A stretch of DNA of 64,000 nucleotides, from positions 62,001 through 126,000 of the forward strand of contig CABUWI010000004.1 of the NCBI GenBank assembly GCA_902495245.1, read 5' to 3'. Numbering within the stretch: position 1 is the stretch's first letter; each line of letters starts with the position of its first letter. This document shows positions 42,611-50,732 of the stretch, one piece after another. Position numbers and translations under genes: made by a program. The stretch comes from an uncultured Porphyromonadaceae bacterium. GTDB lineage: Bacteria; Bacteroidota; Bacteroidia; Bacteroidales; Muribaculaceae. A model generated the notes under the pieces. That model did not search any database. It worked only from the letters and a program-made list of their open reading frames with translations, and was not told where the DNA came from.

Positions 42611-45198
42611 TTTTTATTCAGGAAGTTAAGGGTCTGTCTGATTAGTTTGTCGCGTGCGCCGGCCGAGGTCATCGCCTCCAGCGGGAAACCGAAGCTGACG
42701 GCGCGGCGCTCTCCAGGATCGAAAGCCACGGCCGCCGGCGTCTGGTTTTCGTCATAGCGCATGATGGTCGCGCCCATTGCCGACGAGGGATATATGGCGT
42801 CGGGCGACGCCACGTCATATGGCCGCCCGCCGAGTTTTTCATTGAAAAGGAACGTGCCGCCGCTGAAGCTGCCTATGAAGCGCGACTGCACTTCGCTGAC
42901 CGACCCGACGGCCGTAGCATGGTCGGTGCGCCATTCGATGCCGAGCAGACGCCGCAGAAAGTCGCGGTCGTCGGCCGTGGCCGAGGGCGACGTCTTCGAG
43001 TCCGAGGCGAGATACGAGCCTGAAACCATGATGCCCGTGCCGGCTGCGGCTACTTCTTCGAGTTTGGCGCGAAGCTCGGGCGGAAAGGTACGATGGGCCG
43101 ACGGGCGACCGCCCGTGCCGACTACAGTCTCCTTTTGCAGACCGAGAATCAGGTCCACGGTCTGCGGAACGACGTCTGACCCGGCGAAGGCCCGGGCCGA
43201 CATGCTGTCGAAACTGTAGCCCGCGGACAAGATCGACTTGCCGTGCGCGAGAATGTTGTCGAACGAGTTGCCCCACACCGGTTTGGTTTCCATGTTGGCC
43301 CTCGAGGCGCCGAATCCGGGCTGGTCGTCGTGAACCCACTGCGCCTCGCGGTCAAAGTCAAATTGCGCGCCTGTGTGGCTCAGGTCGCTGCCCATCGGCA
43401 CTCCGGGGTCATACAGTCCGAAGGCGGCCATCGTGCCTGCCTCGAAGCTGTCGGGACCGCTGACGCGCGTAAAGCCGTTGACCACGGTTACCGACCCGCG
43501 GGAGTGCGAGGCATGGGCTGCCGCCACCGTCTCCGATGGAAAGCTCCTGCCCCCCGCGTTCTGCGCAATGACGCGGAAACTATATATCTCGTCAGCGGGA
43601 ATGTCGACGCTGAATCCCGTACCCGTCTCTACGGCAATCTGTCTGAACGGCTCGCCGGGGTCGGAGCCGATGCGCTGCTCGATGATGTAAGAGTCGGCCG
43701 TGGCCGTGCGCTCCAGCGGGTCGCCCTGCGGCCGCCAGCTCAGGCGGTAGTGGCCCGGATAAACTTCCGTCAGCGCCAATGATTGCGGCGCCAGAGGCGA
43801 AACGACATACTTGGCCATCTTTGTGTCGGCAAGAAAACGGAGAATACCTTTATAGACGGCACGGCTCACGTCGAACTTGAACTGCGGGTCGAGCCCGTAG
43901 CGCATGTCGGCAAAGTTCTGGTGCGAGAGCAGTTCGAGCAACATTGTCGGCACCTCCGGAATGCGCGCCTCGATATACGAGGCGTCGCGCATGCGCCGCT
44001 TGGTCCAGCGCGGCTCGTAGCCGGCACGCACATCGTTGACCACGGAGTTGACAATCGCCTCGCAGAGCTGACCGCCGAGCCGGCGCGAACGCCCGTCTGA
44101 ATATTTTCCGCCCTTTGCCGTATAATATATGCCCAGGGTGCCCACAATCGAGTCGCCCGGCGCCGTGCCCGCGTCAGAGTGGAAGGCCATGACCAGGTCA
44201 ACCGGCACGCCCAGCTCGTCGCGCAGGTAGTTCACCCACTGCGGCCGGCAGAAAATGTCGTCGCGATAGTCGTTTTCCTGATTGGCATAGACCGAGTCGG
44301 GCATGCCGGCCCATTGCAGCCAATAACGCGCGGCTTCGGCCCAGCGGGGCATGCCGCTCACGGCCGCGGCGCCTTCATTGCCGACGGTCGACCGGGCCAC
44401 GTTGCCCATGCCGCCCCCGAGGCGCACCGCGTCGGCACCCACCGTGCCTTCTTGCTCGCTGACGTTCGTCAGGCTCACCAGCGGCACCGCGTGTTTCGAC
44501 GCGTTAAAGGGCATCGTGCCGAGATATATCCACGTGCCTGCGCCCATGGTCTGGTCTACGGTAAACTCCCGTTCGCCCGTCGCGGTGAACACGGTATATC
44601 TGACGTCGCTGACCGCATGCTCCATCTTCGGATAGCTGACATACACCGCATAGTCGCCGCGCTCGGGCACGGCGGCGCTCCACTGCGCCCGCGACTCATG
44701 GCGCGCGTCTTTCGGTTTGACCGTCTTGACCGTGCGCGCATCGCCCGCCTCAAACGGATTCTGGCCGTCAAGAAGAGTGGCGAATGGCAGCCCGAAACCG
44801 ACGCCGTGAAATTTTTTCCACTTGTGCTTGCCGTTATGCTCGTCATAGCCGTCGATGGCATATTCGCCGTCGGGGTCGATGACCAACTCGTTAGGGTTTG
44901 AGTCGCGTTCGCGAGGCATCATCACGTAAGCCCCCGCATTCTCAAGCATCGGCACGAGAAACGGCACCACATACGAGCGCGTATACAGGTCCTCTACCGT
45001 GCCGAACAGGCGGCAGCGCTGCCACTTCCAGCGCTCTTCCGCGCCGTCGAAATAGCGGCCGTGGCTCTGCCACAGCGCGATGTTGCGCCCCGTCAGCGCC
45101 CCTTGCGGCATATGGTCGCCGCGCACCGGTCCCGACGCCGTCGCGGCCAAAGCCGCAGCAGCGCCACATATAGCAATCAAAAACTTTTTCCAATTCAT
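42607..45198 (-). CDS. Exported amidase-like protein with golvesin-type and Fn3 domains
   Basis: Start set at ATG 45198 (MNWKKFLIAICGAAAALAATA), a signal peptide; the open frame runs to 45303. About 863 residues. An N-terminal amidase_3-like part is split around an inserted golvesin/xanthan-lyase-type beta domain (SAAVPERGDYAVYVSYPKM, VDQTMGAGTWIYLGTM, GTVGADAVRLGGG). The amidase part resumes with DLVMAFHSDAGTAPGDSIVG and ARIPEVPTMLLELLSHQN. An Fn3-like segment (VYPGHYRLSWRPQGD) and a C-terminal domain follow. Homologues are often annotated as xanthan lyase; the motifs point rather to peptidoglycan amidase. First gene of the cluster. Confidence 0.82.
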   Translation of the reverse strand: MNWKKFLIAICGAAAALAATASGPVRGDHMPQGALTGRNIALWQSHGRYFDGAEERWKWQRCRLFGTVEDLYTRSYVVPFLVPMLENAGAYVMMPRERDSNPNELVIDPDGEYAIDGYDEHNGKHKWKKFHGVGFGLPFATLLDGQNPFEAGDARTVKTVKPKDARHESRAQWSAAVPERGDYAVYVSYPKMEHAVSDVRYTVFTATGEREFTVDQTMGAGTWIYLGTMPFNASKHAVPLVSLTNVSEQEGTVGADAVRLGGGMGNVARSTVGNEGAAAVSGMPRWAEAARYWLQWAGMPDSVYANQENDYRDDIFCRPQWVNYLRDELGVPVDLVMAFHSDAGTAPGDSIVGTLGIYYTAKGGKYSDGRSRRLGGQLCEAIVNSVVNDVRAGYEPRWTKRRMRDASYIEARIPEVPTMLLELLSHQNFADMRYGLDPQFKFDVSRAVYKGILRFLADTKMAKYVVSPLAPQSLALTEVYPGHYRLSWRPQGDPLERTATADSYIIEQRIGSDPGEPFRQIAVETGTGFSVDIPADEIYSFRVIAQNAGGRSFPSETVAAAHASHSRGSVTVVNGFTRVSGPDSFEAGTMAAFGLYDPGVPMGSDLSHTGAQFDFDREAQWVHDDQPGFGASRANMETKPVWGNSFDNILAHGKSILSAGYSFDSMSARAFAGSDVVPQTVDLILGLQKETVVGTGGRPSAHRTFPPELRAKLEEVAAAGTGIMVSGSYLASDSKTSPSATADDRDFLRRLLGIEWRTDHATAVGSVSEVQSRFIGSFSGGTFLFNEKLGGRPYDVASPDAIYPSSAMGATIMRYDENQTPAAVAFDPGERRAVSFGFPLEAMTSAGARDKLIRQTLNFLNKK

Positions 45199-45203
45199 AC
45201 CCC

Positions 45204-45212
45204 ACAAAGTTA
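45204..45212 (-). promoter_or_regulatory. -7 box TAACTTTGT abutting the amidase-like gene
   Basis: Consensus match on the minus strand, its TTTG ending 6 bases before ATG 45198, giving a nearly leaderless message. Confidence 0.5.
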
Positions 45213-45235
45213 ACAAAATTTTCCGACTTCTCCCC

Positions 45236-45244
45236 GCAAAATTA
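45236..45244 (-). promoter_or_regulatory. Second -7 box TAATTTTGC, 32 bases upstream
   Basis: Also a consensus match on the minus strand; would give a leader of about 30 bases. Sequence alone does not say which of the two is used. Confidence 0.5.
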
Positions 45245-45310
45245 ACAACCTTTGCAAAAAAATCACTATCGCGACGGCAGCATAGTGGAGGTTGACTAAA
45301 CACCCAGACT

Positions 45311-45381
45311 CTCGATAATCTCGATAATTCCCGATAAATCCGGCAGCGATTTCTTAATTCTTAATTTTTAATTCTTAATTC
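45311..45381. repeat. Short direct repeats and AT-rich block before efp
   Basis: TCTCGATAA occurs twice and TCCCGATAA once between 45311 and 45338. The block 45351-45381 (TTCTTAATTCTTAATTTTTA...) is identical over 31 bases to 34114-34144. No opposing arm is present here. Confidence 0.75.
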
Positions 45382-45388
45382 TTTTTCG

Positions 45389-45397
45389 TACCTTTGC
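45389..45397 (+). promoter_or_regulatory. -7 box TACCTTTGC for efp
   Basis: Consensus match; leader of about 40 bases before ATG 45442. Confidence 0.65.
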
Positions 45398-45441
45398 AGG
45401 CGTTAAAATGCAAATAAAACTTACGATTAGAACTACATTTT

Positions 45442-46008
45442 ATGGCAACGACTGCTGATTTTAAGAATGGTATGTGCCTCGACATCGACGGCCAGTATTA
45501 CTTCATCGTTGAATTTCTTCACGTTAAACCCGGCAAGGGCCCGGCCTTTGTGCGCACCAAACTGAAAAACGTACGCACCGGCCGCATTCTCGACAAGACC
45601 TGGAACTCGGGCGTCAAGGTTGAAGAAGTCCGCATCGAGCGTCGCCCCTACCAGTATTCATATAAGGACGAGATGGGCTACCACTTCCTCCACACCGAAA
45701 CCTGGGAAGAAATCATCGTGCCCGGCGAGAGCATCGAAGGCGTTGAGTTCCTCAAAGACGGCGACATCTGCGAGGCCATGGTTCACGCCGCCAGCGAAAC
45801 CGTGCTGACCTGCGAAATGCCGCAGAACGTCGTTCTGGAAATCACCTACACCGAGCCCGGCATCAAGGGCGACACCGCAACCAACACCCTCAAGCCCGCA
45901 ACCGTCGAGACCGGCGCTACAGTGCGCGTGCCCCTCTTCTGCAACACGGGCGACAAAGTGCGCGTCGACACCCGCACCGGCAACTACGTTGAACGCGTAA
46001 AAGAATAA
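45442..46008 (+). CDS. efp: Translation elongation factor P
   Basis: Relieves ribosome stalling at polyproline stretches. 188 residues, full length. The loop carrying the modifiable residue reads HVKPGKGPAFVRTKLKN with Lys at about position 32. The C-terminal OB domains are intact (TYTEPGIKGDTATNTLKPAT, then VPLFCNTGDKVRVDTRTGNY). Monocistronic: own promoter and a strong terminator. Confidence 0.98.
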   Translation: MATTADFKNGMCLDIDGQYYFIVEFLHVKPGKGPAFVRTKLKNVRTGRILDKTWNSGVKVEEVRIERRPYQYSYKDEMGYHFLHTETWEEIIVPGESIEGVEFLKDGDICEAMVHAASETVLTCEMPQNVVLEITYTEPGIKGDTATNTLKPATVETGATVRVPLFCNTGDKVRVDTRTGNYVERVKE

Positions 46009-46026
46009 TTTGCCAACGAAATAATT

Positions 46027-46073
46027 AAGGGGTAAGGGACAGCGACTGTCCCGTGCCCCTTGATTTTGATTTT
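46027..46073 (+). terminator. Rho-independent terminator after efp
   Basis: Stems AAGGGG/CCCCTT (46027-46032, 46056-46061) and GGGACAG/CTGTCCC (46036-46042, 46046-46052) around loop CGA, followed by GATTTTGATTTTT. Confidence 0.9.
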
Positions 46074-46094
46074 TCCGAGAAAGAAACGTAAAAG

Positions 46095-47549
46095 ATGGTA
46101 AACCGCATTCTGATTCGTCTGAAAGTCGTGCAGCTGCTCTACAGCTACATGCTGTCGCGCAGTGAGTTCAAGATTGAAATGCCGGTCGAGACTTCGTCGC
46201 CCGACCGCCGTTATTCCTACGAAGCCTATGCCGAGCTGCTGCTCATGTTGCTCGAGCTCTCCGGTGTGAAGGTAACGGCCAACCGCACGACACCCGCCGC
46301 GATTGGCGGCGCAATTTCAGGCGCCAGATTCGCCGACACGAAGGTGGCCCGCTATCTGGCGCAGAACGACGACGTTCGCGAACTCATCAACACCTACGGA
46401 GACCGCATGCCGGCGTTTGACCGCGCAGTGGCCGACCTGGCCGTGAAGCTGAAAGCCATTCCGGCCTATCGCGCCCTGTCGAAAATCAAACCCAAAGACG
46501 CAACGCCAAGCGACGAGATTGCCTTCTGGACCACGGCCGTGCGCACAATGGTCAAGCAACCCGAACTGATAGAGGCGCTCCGAGAAAACTCGGCCGACTT
46601 CACCTCGCGCGGCCTCGACATGGGCGCAAAGATGCTCGTCGAAACACTGAAAACCTACAGCGACACCCGCAACCTGCTGGCCAACTGCAAAAACGACCTG
46701 CGCCGGGCTCTCGACGACGCTTATGCCCTTTACCACTGGCTCATCTGGCTGCCCGTCGAGATTGTGCGCGCCGACGAGGAGCGACTCCTGGCCAACGCAA
46801 ACAAATATCTGCCCACTGAGGAAGACTTGCACCCCGACCGACGCTTTGCCGACTCGAAACTCGCCGACATCATTGGCCGCCACCCCGAAATGCAGGCCTA
46901 CTGCAACGACAAGGGCATAAACTGGGACACGACAGACCTCTCGCTGATTCCCCACCTGCTCGACCTCGTGCTCGAATCGGAGGCATATAAGGAATACATG
47001 GCCGCACCGGGCGAGAAGACCCTCGACGATGAAATCGAACTGTGGCGCAAGCTCATGAAACAGGTGATTCTCCCCTCCGACGAACTGGAAGAGGCGCTCG
47101 AATCGAAGTCGATTTTCTGGAACGACGACCTCGACGTCATGTCAAGCTTCGCAATGAAGACCATCAAGCGCCTCGCCGTCAATCCGGCCGAGCCGCTGCT
47201 GCCCGAGTTCAAAGACGACGAAGACGCCGAGTTCGGCTCGCGACTGTTCGACACGGCGGTGAAAAACCGCGAGGAATACCGCGCGCTCATTGACGAATTT
47301 GTCAACACAAAAAAATGGGACACTGAACGTGTGGCCCTCATGGACGTTGTTATACTTGAGGCGGCACTGGCCGAAGCGCTCGAGTTTCCGAACATTCCGC
47401 TCAGCGTAACCACGAACGAGTATGTCGAGATTGCAAACCGCTACTCGACCGGCCGCAGCGGCGCTTTCGTCAACGGCATGCTCGCAGCAATCTGCGAGAA
47501 GCTGCGCCGCGACGGACGCATAATCAAAAACTTCAACTCTAACCTCTAA
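46095..47549 (+). CDS. nusB: Transcription antitermination factor NusB with internal duplication
   Basis: 484 residues, against about 310 for Bacteroides NusB as I recall. The start MVNRILIRLKVVQLLYSYML and the C-terminal NusB core (WDTERVALMDVVILEAALAE, PNIPLSVTTNEYVEIANRYS) are canonical. The extra length comes from a diverged repeat: residues of about 38-187 mirror about 205-360. Paired segments: EAYAELLLMLLEL with DAYALYHWLIWLP, FADTKVARYL with FADSKLADII, and DEIAFWTTAVRTMVKQPELIEAL with DEIELWRKLMKQVILPSDELEEAL. NusB acts with NusE/S10 in rRNA antitermination. First gene of nusB-yajC-ybbR-coaE. Confidence 0.92.
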   Translation: MVNRILIRLKVVQLLYSYMLSRSEFKIEMPVETSSPDRRYSYEAYAELLLMLLELSGVKVTANRTTPAAIGGAISGARFADTKVARYLAQNDDVRELINTYGDRMPAFDRAVADLAVKLKAIPAYRALSKIKPKDATPSDEIAFWTTAVRTMVKQPELIEALRENSADFTSRGLDMGAKMLVETLKTYSDTRNLLANCKNDLRRALDDAYALYHWLIWLPVEIVRADEERLLANANKYLPTEEDLHPDRRFADSKLADIIGRHPEMQAYCNDKGINWDTTDLSLIPHLLDLVLESEAYKEYMAAPGEKTLDDEIELWRKLMKQVILPSDELEEALESKSIFWNDDLDVMSSFAMKTIKRLAVNPAEPLLPEFKDDEDAEFGSRLFDTAVKNREEYRALIDEFVNTKKWDTERVALMDVVILEAALAEALEFPNIPLSVTTNEYVEIANRYSTGRSGAFVNGMLAAICEKLRRDGRIIKNFNSNL

Positions 47550-47568
47550 CAAACTGATTTTACAAGAC

Positions 47569-47880
47569 ATGGAACAACTTCAATCCTGGGGAATGATTAT
47601 CCTCCTCATCGTAGTTTTCTACTTTTTCATGATTCGTCCCCAACAGAAACGCCAGAAGGAAATCAAAAAATTCCGCGAAGGCCTGCGCAAAGGCTCGAAA
47701 GTGATGACCGCCGGCGGCATTCACGGCACGATTTCTGAAATCAGCGACGACAAACCCAGCGTGTTGCTCGAAGTGGCTAACGGCGTGCGCATCCGAGTGG
47801 AGAAAAGCATGATTTACGCAGCGGCAGACGATGCGGCAGCCGACGGCGCCAACCCCATCAATGCCGAAAAACAGGCCTGA
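47569..47880 (+). CDS. yajC: Preprotein translocase subunit YajC
   Basis: 103 residues; one N-terminal transmembrane helix (WGMIILLIVVFYFFMIRPQQ) followed by KRQKEIKKFREGLRKGSKVM and the YajC beta domain (TAGGIHGTISEISDDKPSVL). Accessory to SecDF. Starts 19 bases after nusB and overlaps the start of the ybbR-like gene. Confidence 0.95.
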   Translation: MEQLQSWGMIILLIVVFYFFMIRPQQKRQKEIKKFREGLRKGSKVMTAGGIHGTISEISDDKPSVLLEVANGVRIRVEKSMIYAAADDAAADGANPINAEKQA

Positions 47881-48892
47881 CAACGGCAAAAGGACACTGC
47901 GGCGCAGGGCGGCGATTTTTCTCCGCCTGCTCCGCAGTTCGCGTGGCAAGGATATCTTCATATTCTTGCTCTTTCTCGCCATGAGCTATGTCTTCTGGCT
48001 CATTCTGACTCTCAACGATGACATGCAGCGCGACCTGAAGGTGAAATTTGAAATAGACAACGTCCCCGCCGACGTTACGTTCATCTCCGAGGTGCCTGAA
48101 GACCTGCTTGTCAGCGTACGCGACAAAGGCACCGTGCTCACCAACTACATCTGGGGAGGCACCCCTTCGCTCAAAATCAGCTATTCCGACCTCACCTACG
48201 ACGGCGTCAAAGACCGCGTCATGCTCGGCGAGCAGCAGCTCGGCGCAAAGCTCAGAAGCATATTCGGCTCATCGACCCAGATTGTCAGCATGAAGCCCGA
48301 CTCGCTCAGCCTCGTAATTACCAACCGCCCGGCATCGACGGCCGTAGTCGAGCCTCAGATCGACGTATCGCCTGCACCGCAGTGTGTCATTTCAGGCCCC
48401 ATCACCGTCTCGCCCGACACGGTTACCGTCTATTCCGCACGCCATCTGCGCATACGCCCCAAGTCGGTCAAAACCGTCAGAATCAGCCGCACCGACATCA
48501 AAGACACGCTCACAATCGAGGCGCGACTCATGCCCGAACCAGGCACGCGCATAGTTCCCGACAAGGTGATGATCACCGTGCCCGTCGAACCGCTGATTTC
48601 AAAAAAACGCGACGTTCAGGTCAGAATTATCGGCGCGGCAGAGAATAACAATATCGTGCTCTTCCCCTCGCGGGTAATGGTCAGCTACCTCCTGCCTATG
48701 AGCCTCTACAACTCCGAAAACGGAATCATCACCGTGAGCGCCAACTACGCCCGTCGCGCCAACGGCAAGTTGCCCCTCGAACTCGGCGCGCTCCCCGACT
48801 ATTATCGCGGGGTCGAACTCTCGACCGACTCGGTTGAATATCTCATTGAACAGCGCACGCCCCACGCCTCCGCGCACGCCAAAGCAGATTAG
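47861..48892 (+). CDS. YbbR-like domain membrane protein
   Basis: Start taken at ATG 47861 (MPKNRPDNGKRTLRRR), overlapping yajC by 20 bases; an earlier in-frame ATG at 47831 is less likely. About 343 residues. A basic cytoplasmic N-terminus leads to one transmembrane helix (DIFIFLLFLAMSYVFWLILT), then repeated YbbR-type beta domains outside (VPEDLLVSVRDKGTVLTNYI, VSPAPQCVISGPITVSPDTV). In Firmicutes YbbR/CdaR regulates c-di-AMP synthesis; no cyclase gene is adjacent here. The order nusB-yajC-ybbR-coaE is a recurrent Bacteroidetes arrangement in my memory. Confidence 0.8.
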   Translation: MPKNRPDNGKRTLRRRAAIFLRLLRSSRGKDIFIFLLFLAMSYVFWLILTLNDDMQRDLKVKFEIDNVPADVTFISEVPEDLLVSVRDKGTVLTNYIWGGTPSLKISYSDLTYDGVKDRVMLGEQQLGAKLRSIFGSSTQIVSMKPDSLSLVITNRPASTAVVEPQIDVSPAPQCVISGPITVSPDTVTVYSARHLRIRPKSVKTVRISRTDIKDTLTIEARLMPEPGTRIVPDKVMITVPVEPLISKKRDVQVRIIGAAENNNIVLFPSRVMVSYLLPMSLYNSENGIITVSANYARRANGKLPLELGALPDYYRGVELSTDSVEYLIEQRTPHASAHAKAD

Positions 48893-48895
48893 ACA

Positions 48896-49477
48896 ATGAA
48901 ACGTATAGTGGCGATAACCGGTGGAATTGGCGCAGGCAAATCGGTTGTCTGCCACGCCCTCGGCGCAATGGGCTTTCCCGTCTATGACTGCGACAGTCAG
49001 GCCCGCGCAATCATGGACAACGACTGCGACATCAAAGCGCGCATCGCCGCCGAAATCACGCCGCAAGCCCTCGGCGGCGACAACTCGCTTAACCGCAAGG
49101 CAATAGCCGCCTGCGTATTTTCCGACCCCGAAAAGCTGAAACGGCTCAACGCTATTGTCCACGCCGCCGTGCGCGACCATTTTGCCTCATGGACCCGTGC
49201 TCAGAAATCGCCGCTCGTTTTCGTGGAGACGGCGATTCTTTATGAAAGCGGATTTGACCGCCTCGTCAACGAAATATGGGAGGTTACCGCCCCGACCGAA
49301 ATCAGAATCGGCCGGGTGATGCGGCGCAGCGGCCTGAGCCGCGATGAAATCGAAAGACGAATAGCCTCACAGGCCCCGACCGTCAACCCCGCTCACCGCA
49401 TTATCGTCAACGACGGCCTGACCCCGATGATATCCCAACTACTGCAATTACTCGATGACAACAATGACCCCGCTTGA
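48896..49477 (+). CDS. coaE: Dephospho-CoA kinase
   Basis: Final step of coenzyme A synthesis. 193 residues; Walker A ITGGIGAGKSVVCHAL at the N-terminus, DCDSQARAIMD, FVETAILYESGFDRLVNEIW and a LID-like RRSGLSRDEIERRIASQ. Starts 3 bases after the ybbR-like stop. The end overlaps the bioA start by 23 bases. Confidence 0.96.
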   Translation: MKRIVAITGGIGAGKSVVCHALGAMGFPVYDCDSQARAIMDNDCDIKARIAAEITPQALGGDNSLNRKAIAACVFSDPEKLKRLNAIVHAAVRDHFASWTRAQKSPLVFVETAILYESGFDRLVNEIWEVTAPTEIRIGRVMRRSGLSRDEIERRIASQAPTVNPAHRIIVNDGLTPMISQLLQLLDDNNDPA

Positions 49478-50732
49478 ATTCGACAGAGACCACCTGTGGC
49501 ACCCCTATACGTCAACAATCGACCCGCTGCCGACCTATCTCGTTGACCGCTGCGAAAAGTGCACGATTATTCTCGAAGACGGCTCGCGGCTAATTGACGG
49601 CATGGCCTCCTGGTGGTGTCAGATTCACGGCTACAACAACCCCCGGCTCAACGACGCCCTCTCGCGCCAGGCAGCCAAGATGAGCCACGTGATGTTCGGC
49701 GGCCTCACCCACCGCCCCGCAATCGACCTGGGGCGCACGCTGCTTGAAATGGCACCCCCGTCGATGAACAACGTTTTCTTTGCCGACTCGGGCTCGGTGG
49801 CAACCGAAGTGGCCATGAAAATGGCCGTACAGGCTGCCGTCAGCCGCCACGGCTCACACCGACGCACCAACTTCGCCACCATTCGCTCGGGCTACCACGG
49901 CGACACCTGGAACGCCATGAGCGTCTGCGACCCCGTTACGGGCATGCACGGAGCCTTCGGGCCGGCTCTGCCGATACGCTTTTTCGCGCCCGCGCCCCAA
50001 ACGCCCTTCGACGGCGAATGGTCGCCCGCCGACTTCGCCCCGATGGAAAAACTGCTGCGCGACAATGTCGACGACCTTGCCGCCGTGATTCTCGAACCGA
50101 TTGTGCAGGGCGCGGGCGGCATGCGATTCTATCACCCCCAATATCTGCGCGAGCTGCGCCGCCTCTGCGACGAGCTCGGCATCTATCTGATTTTCGATGA
50201 AATAGCCACCGGATTCTGGCGCACGGGCCGCTGCTTCGCATGGGAGCACGCCGGCGTGGAGCCTGACATCATGATGGTGGGCAAAGGGCTGACCGGTGGC
50301 TACATGACGCTGAGCGCCGTGATGACCACACGCGACGTGGCCGACACCATTTCGCGCGGCGAGGCGGGTGTGATGATGCACGGCCCGACCTTCATGGGCA
50401 ACCCGCTGGCCTGCGCTGTGGCGCTCGAAAGCCTCAAGATGCTGCGCGAGCAGCCTATGGCCGGGAGGATTGCACATATCGAAACGCGCCTGAGCGAGTT
50501 GCTTGAACCGGCTCGCCGTTTCCGGGGCGTGGCCGACGTCAGGGTGCTCGGCGCCATAGGCGTCTGCGAGATGAAAGAGCCCGTCGATGTGGGCGCGTTC
50601 CAGAAAGAGTGCGTCCGCCGCGGAATCTGGGTGCGTCCTTTCGGACGCAATGTCTACGTCATGCCACCCTATGTCATCACTGACGACGAACTGACCGCAC
50701 TCTGTACTCAAATGCTCGAAATCATTCAATGA
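49455..50732 (+). CDS. bioA: Adenosylmethionine-8-amino-7-oxononanoate aminotransferase
   Basis: PLP aminotransferase converting KAPA to DAPA in biotin synthesis, 425 residues. N-terminal HLWHPYTSTIDPLPTYLV is typical of BioA; the PLP Lys is in MMVGKGLTGGYMTLSAVMT, with FDEIATGFWRTG before it. Two in-frame ATGs (49455, 49464) both lie within coaE; the upstream one is used here. Overlaps bioF by 4 bases. Confidence 0.95.
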   Translation: MTTMTPLEFDRDHLWHPYTSTIDPLPTYLVDRCEKCTIILEDGSRLIDGMASWWCQIHGYNNPRLNDALSRQAAKMSHVMFGGLTHRPAIDLGRTLLEMAPPSMNNVFFADSGSVATEVAMKMAVQAAVSRHGSHRRTNFATIRSGYHGDTWNAMSVCDPVTGMHGAFGPALPIRFFAPAPQTPFDGEWSPADFAPMEKLLRDNVDDLAAVILEPIVQGAGGMRFYHPQYLRELRRLCDELGIYLIFDEIATGFWRTGRCFAWEHAGVEPDIMMVGKGLTGGYMTLSAVMTTRDVADTISRGEAGVMMHGPTFMGNPLACAVALESLKMLREQPMAGRIAHIETRLSELLEPARRFRGVADVRVLGAIGVCEMKEPVDVGAFQKECVRRGIWVRPFGRNVYVMPPYVITDDELTALCTQMLEIIQ

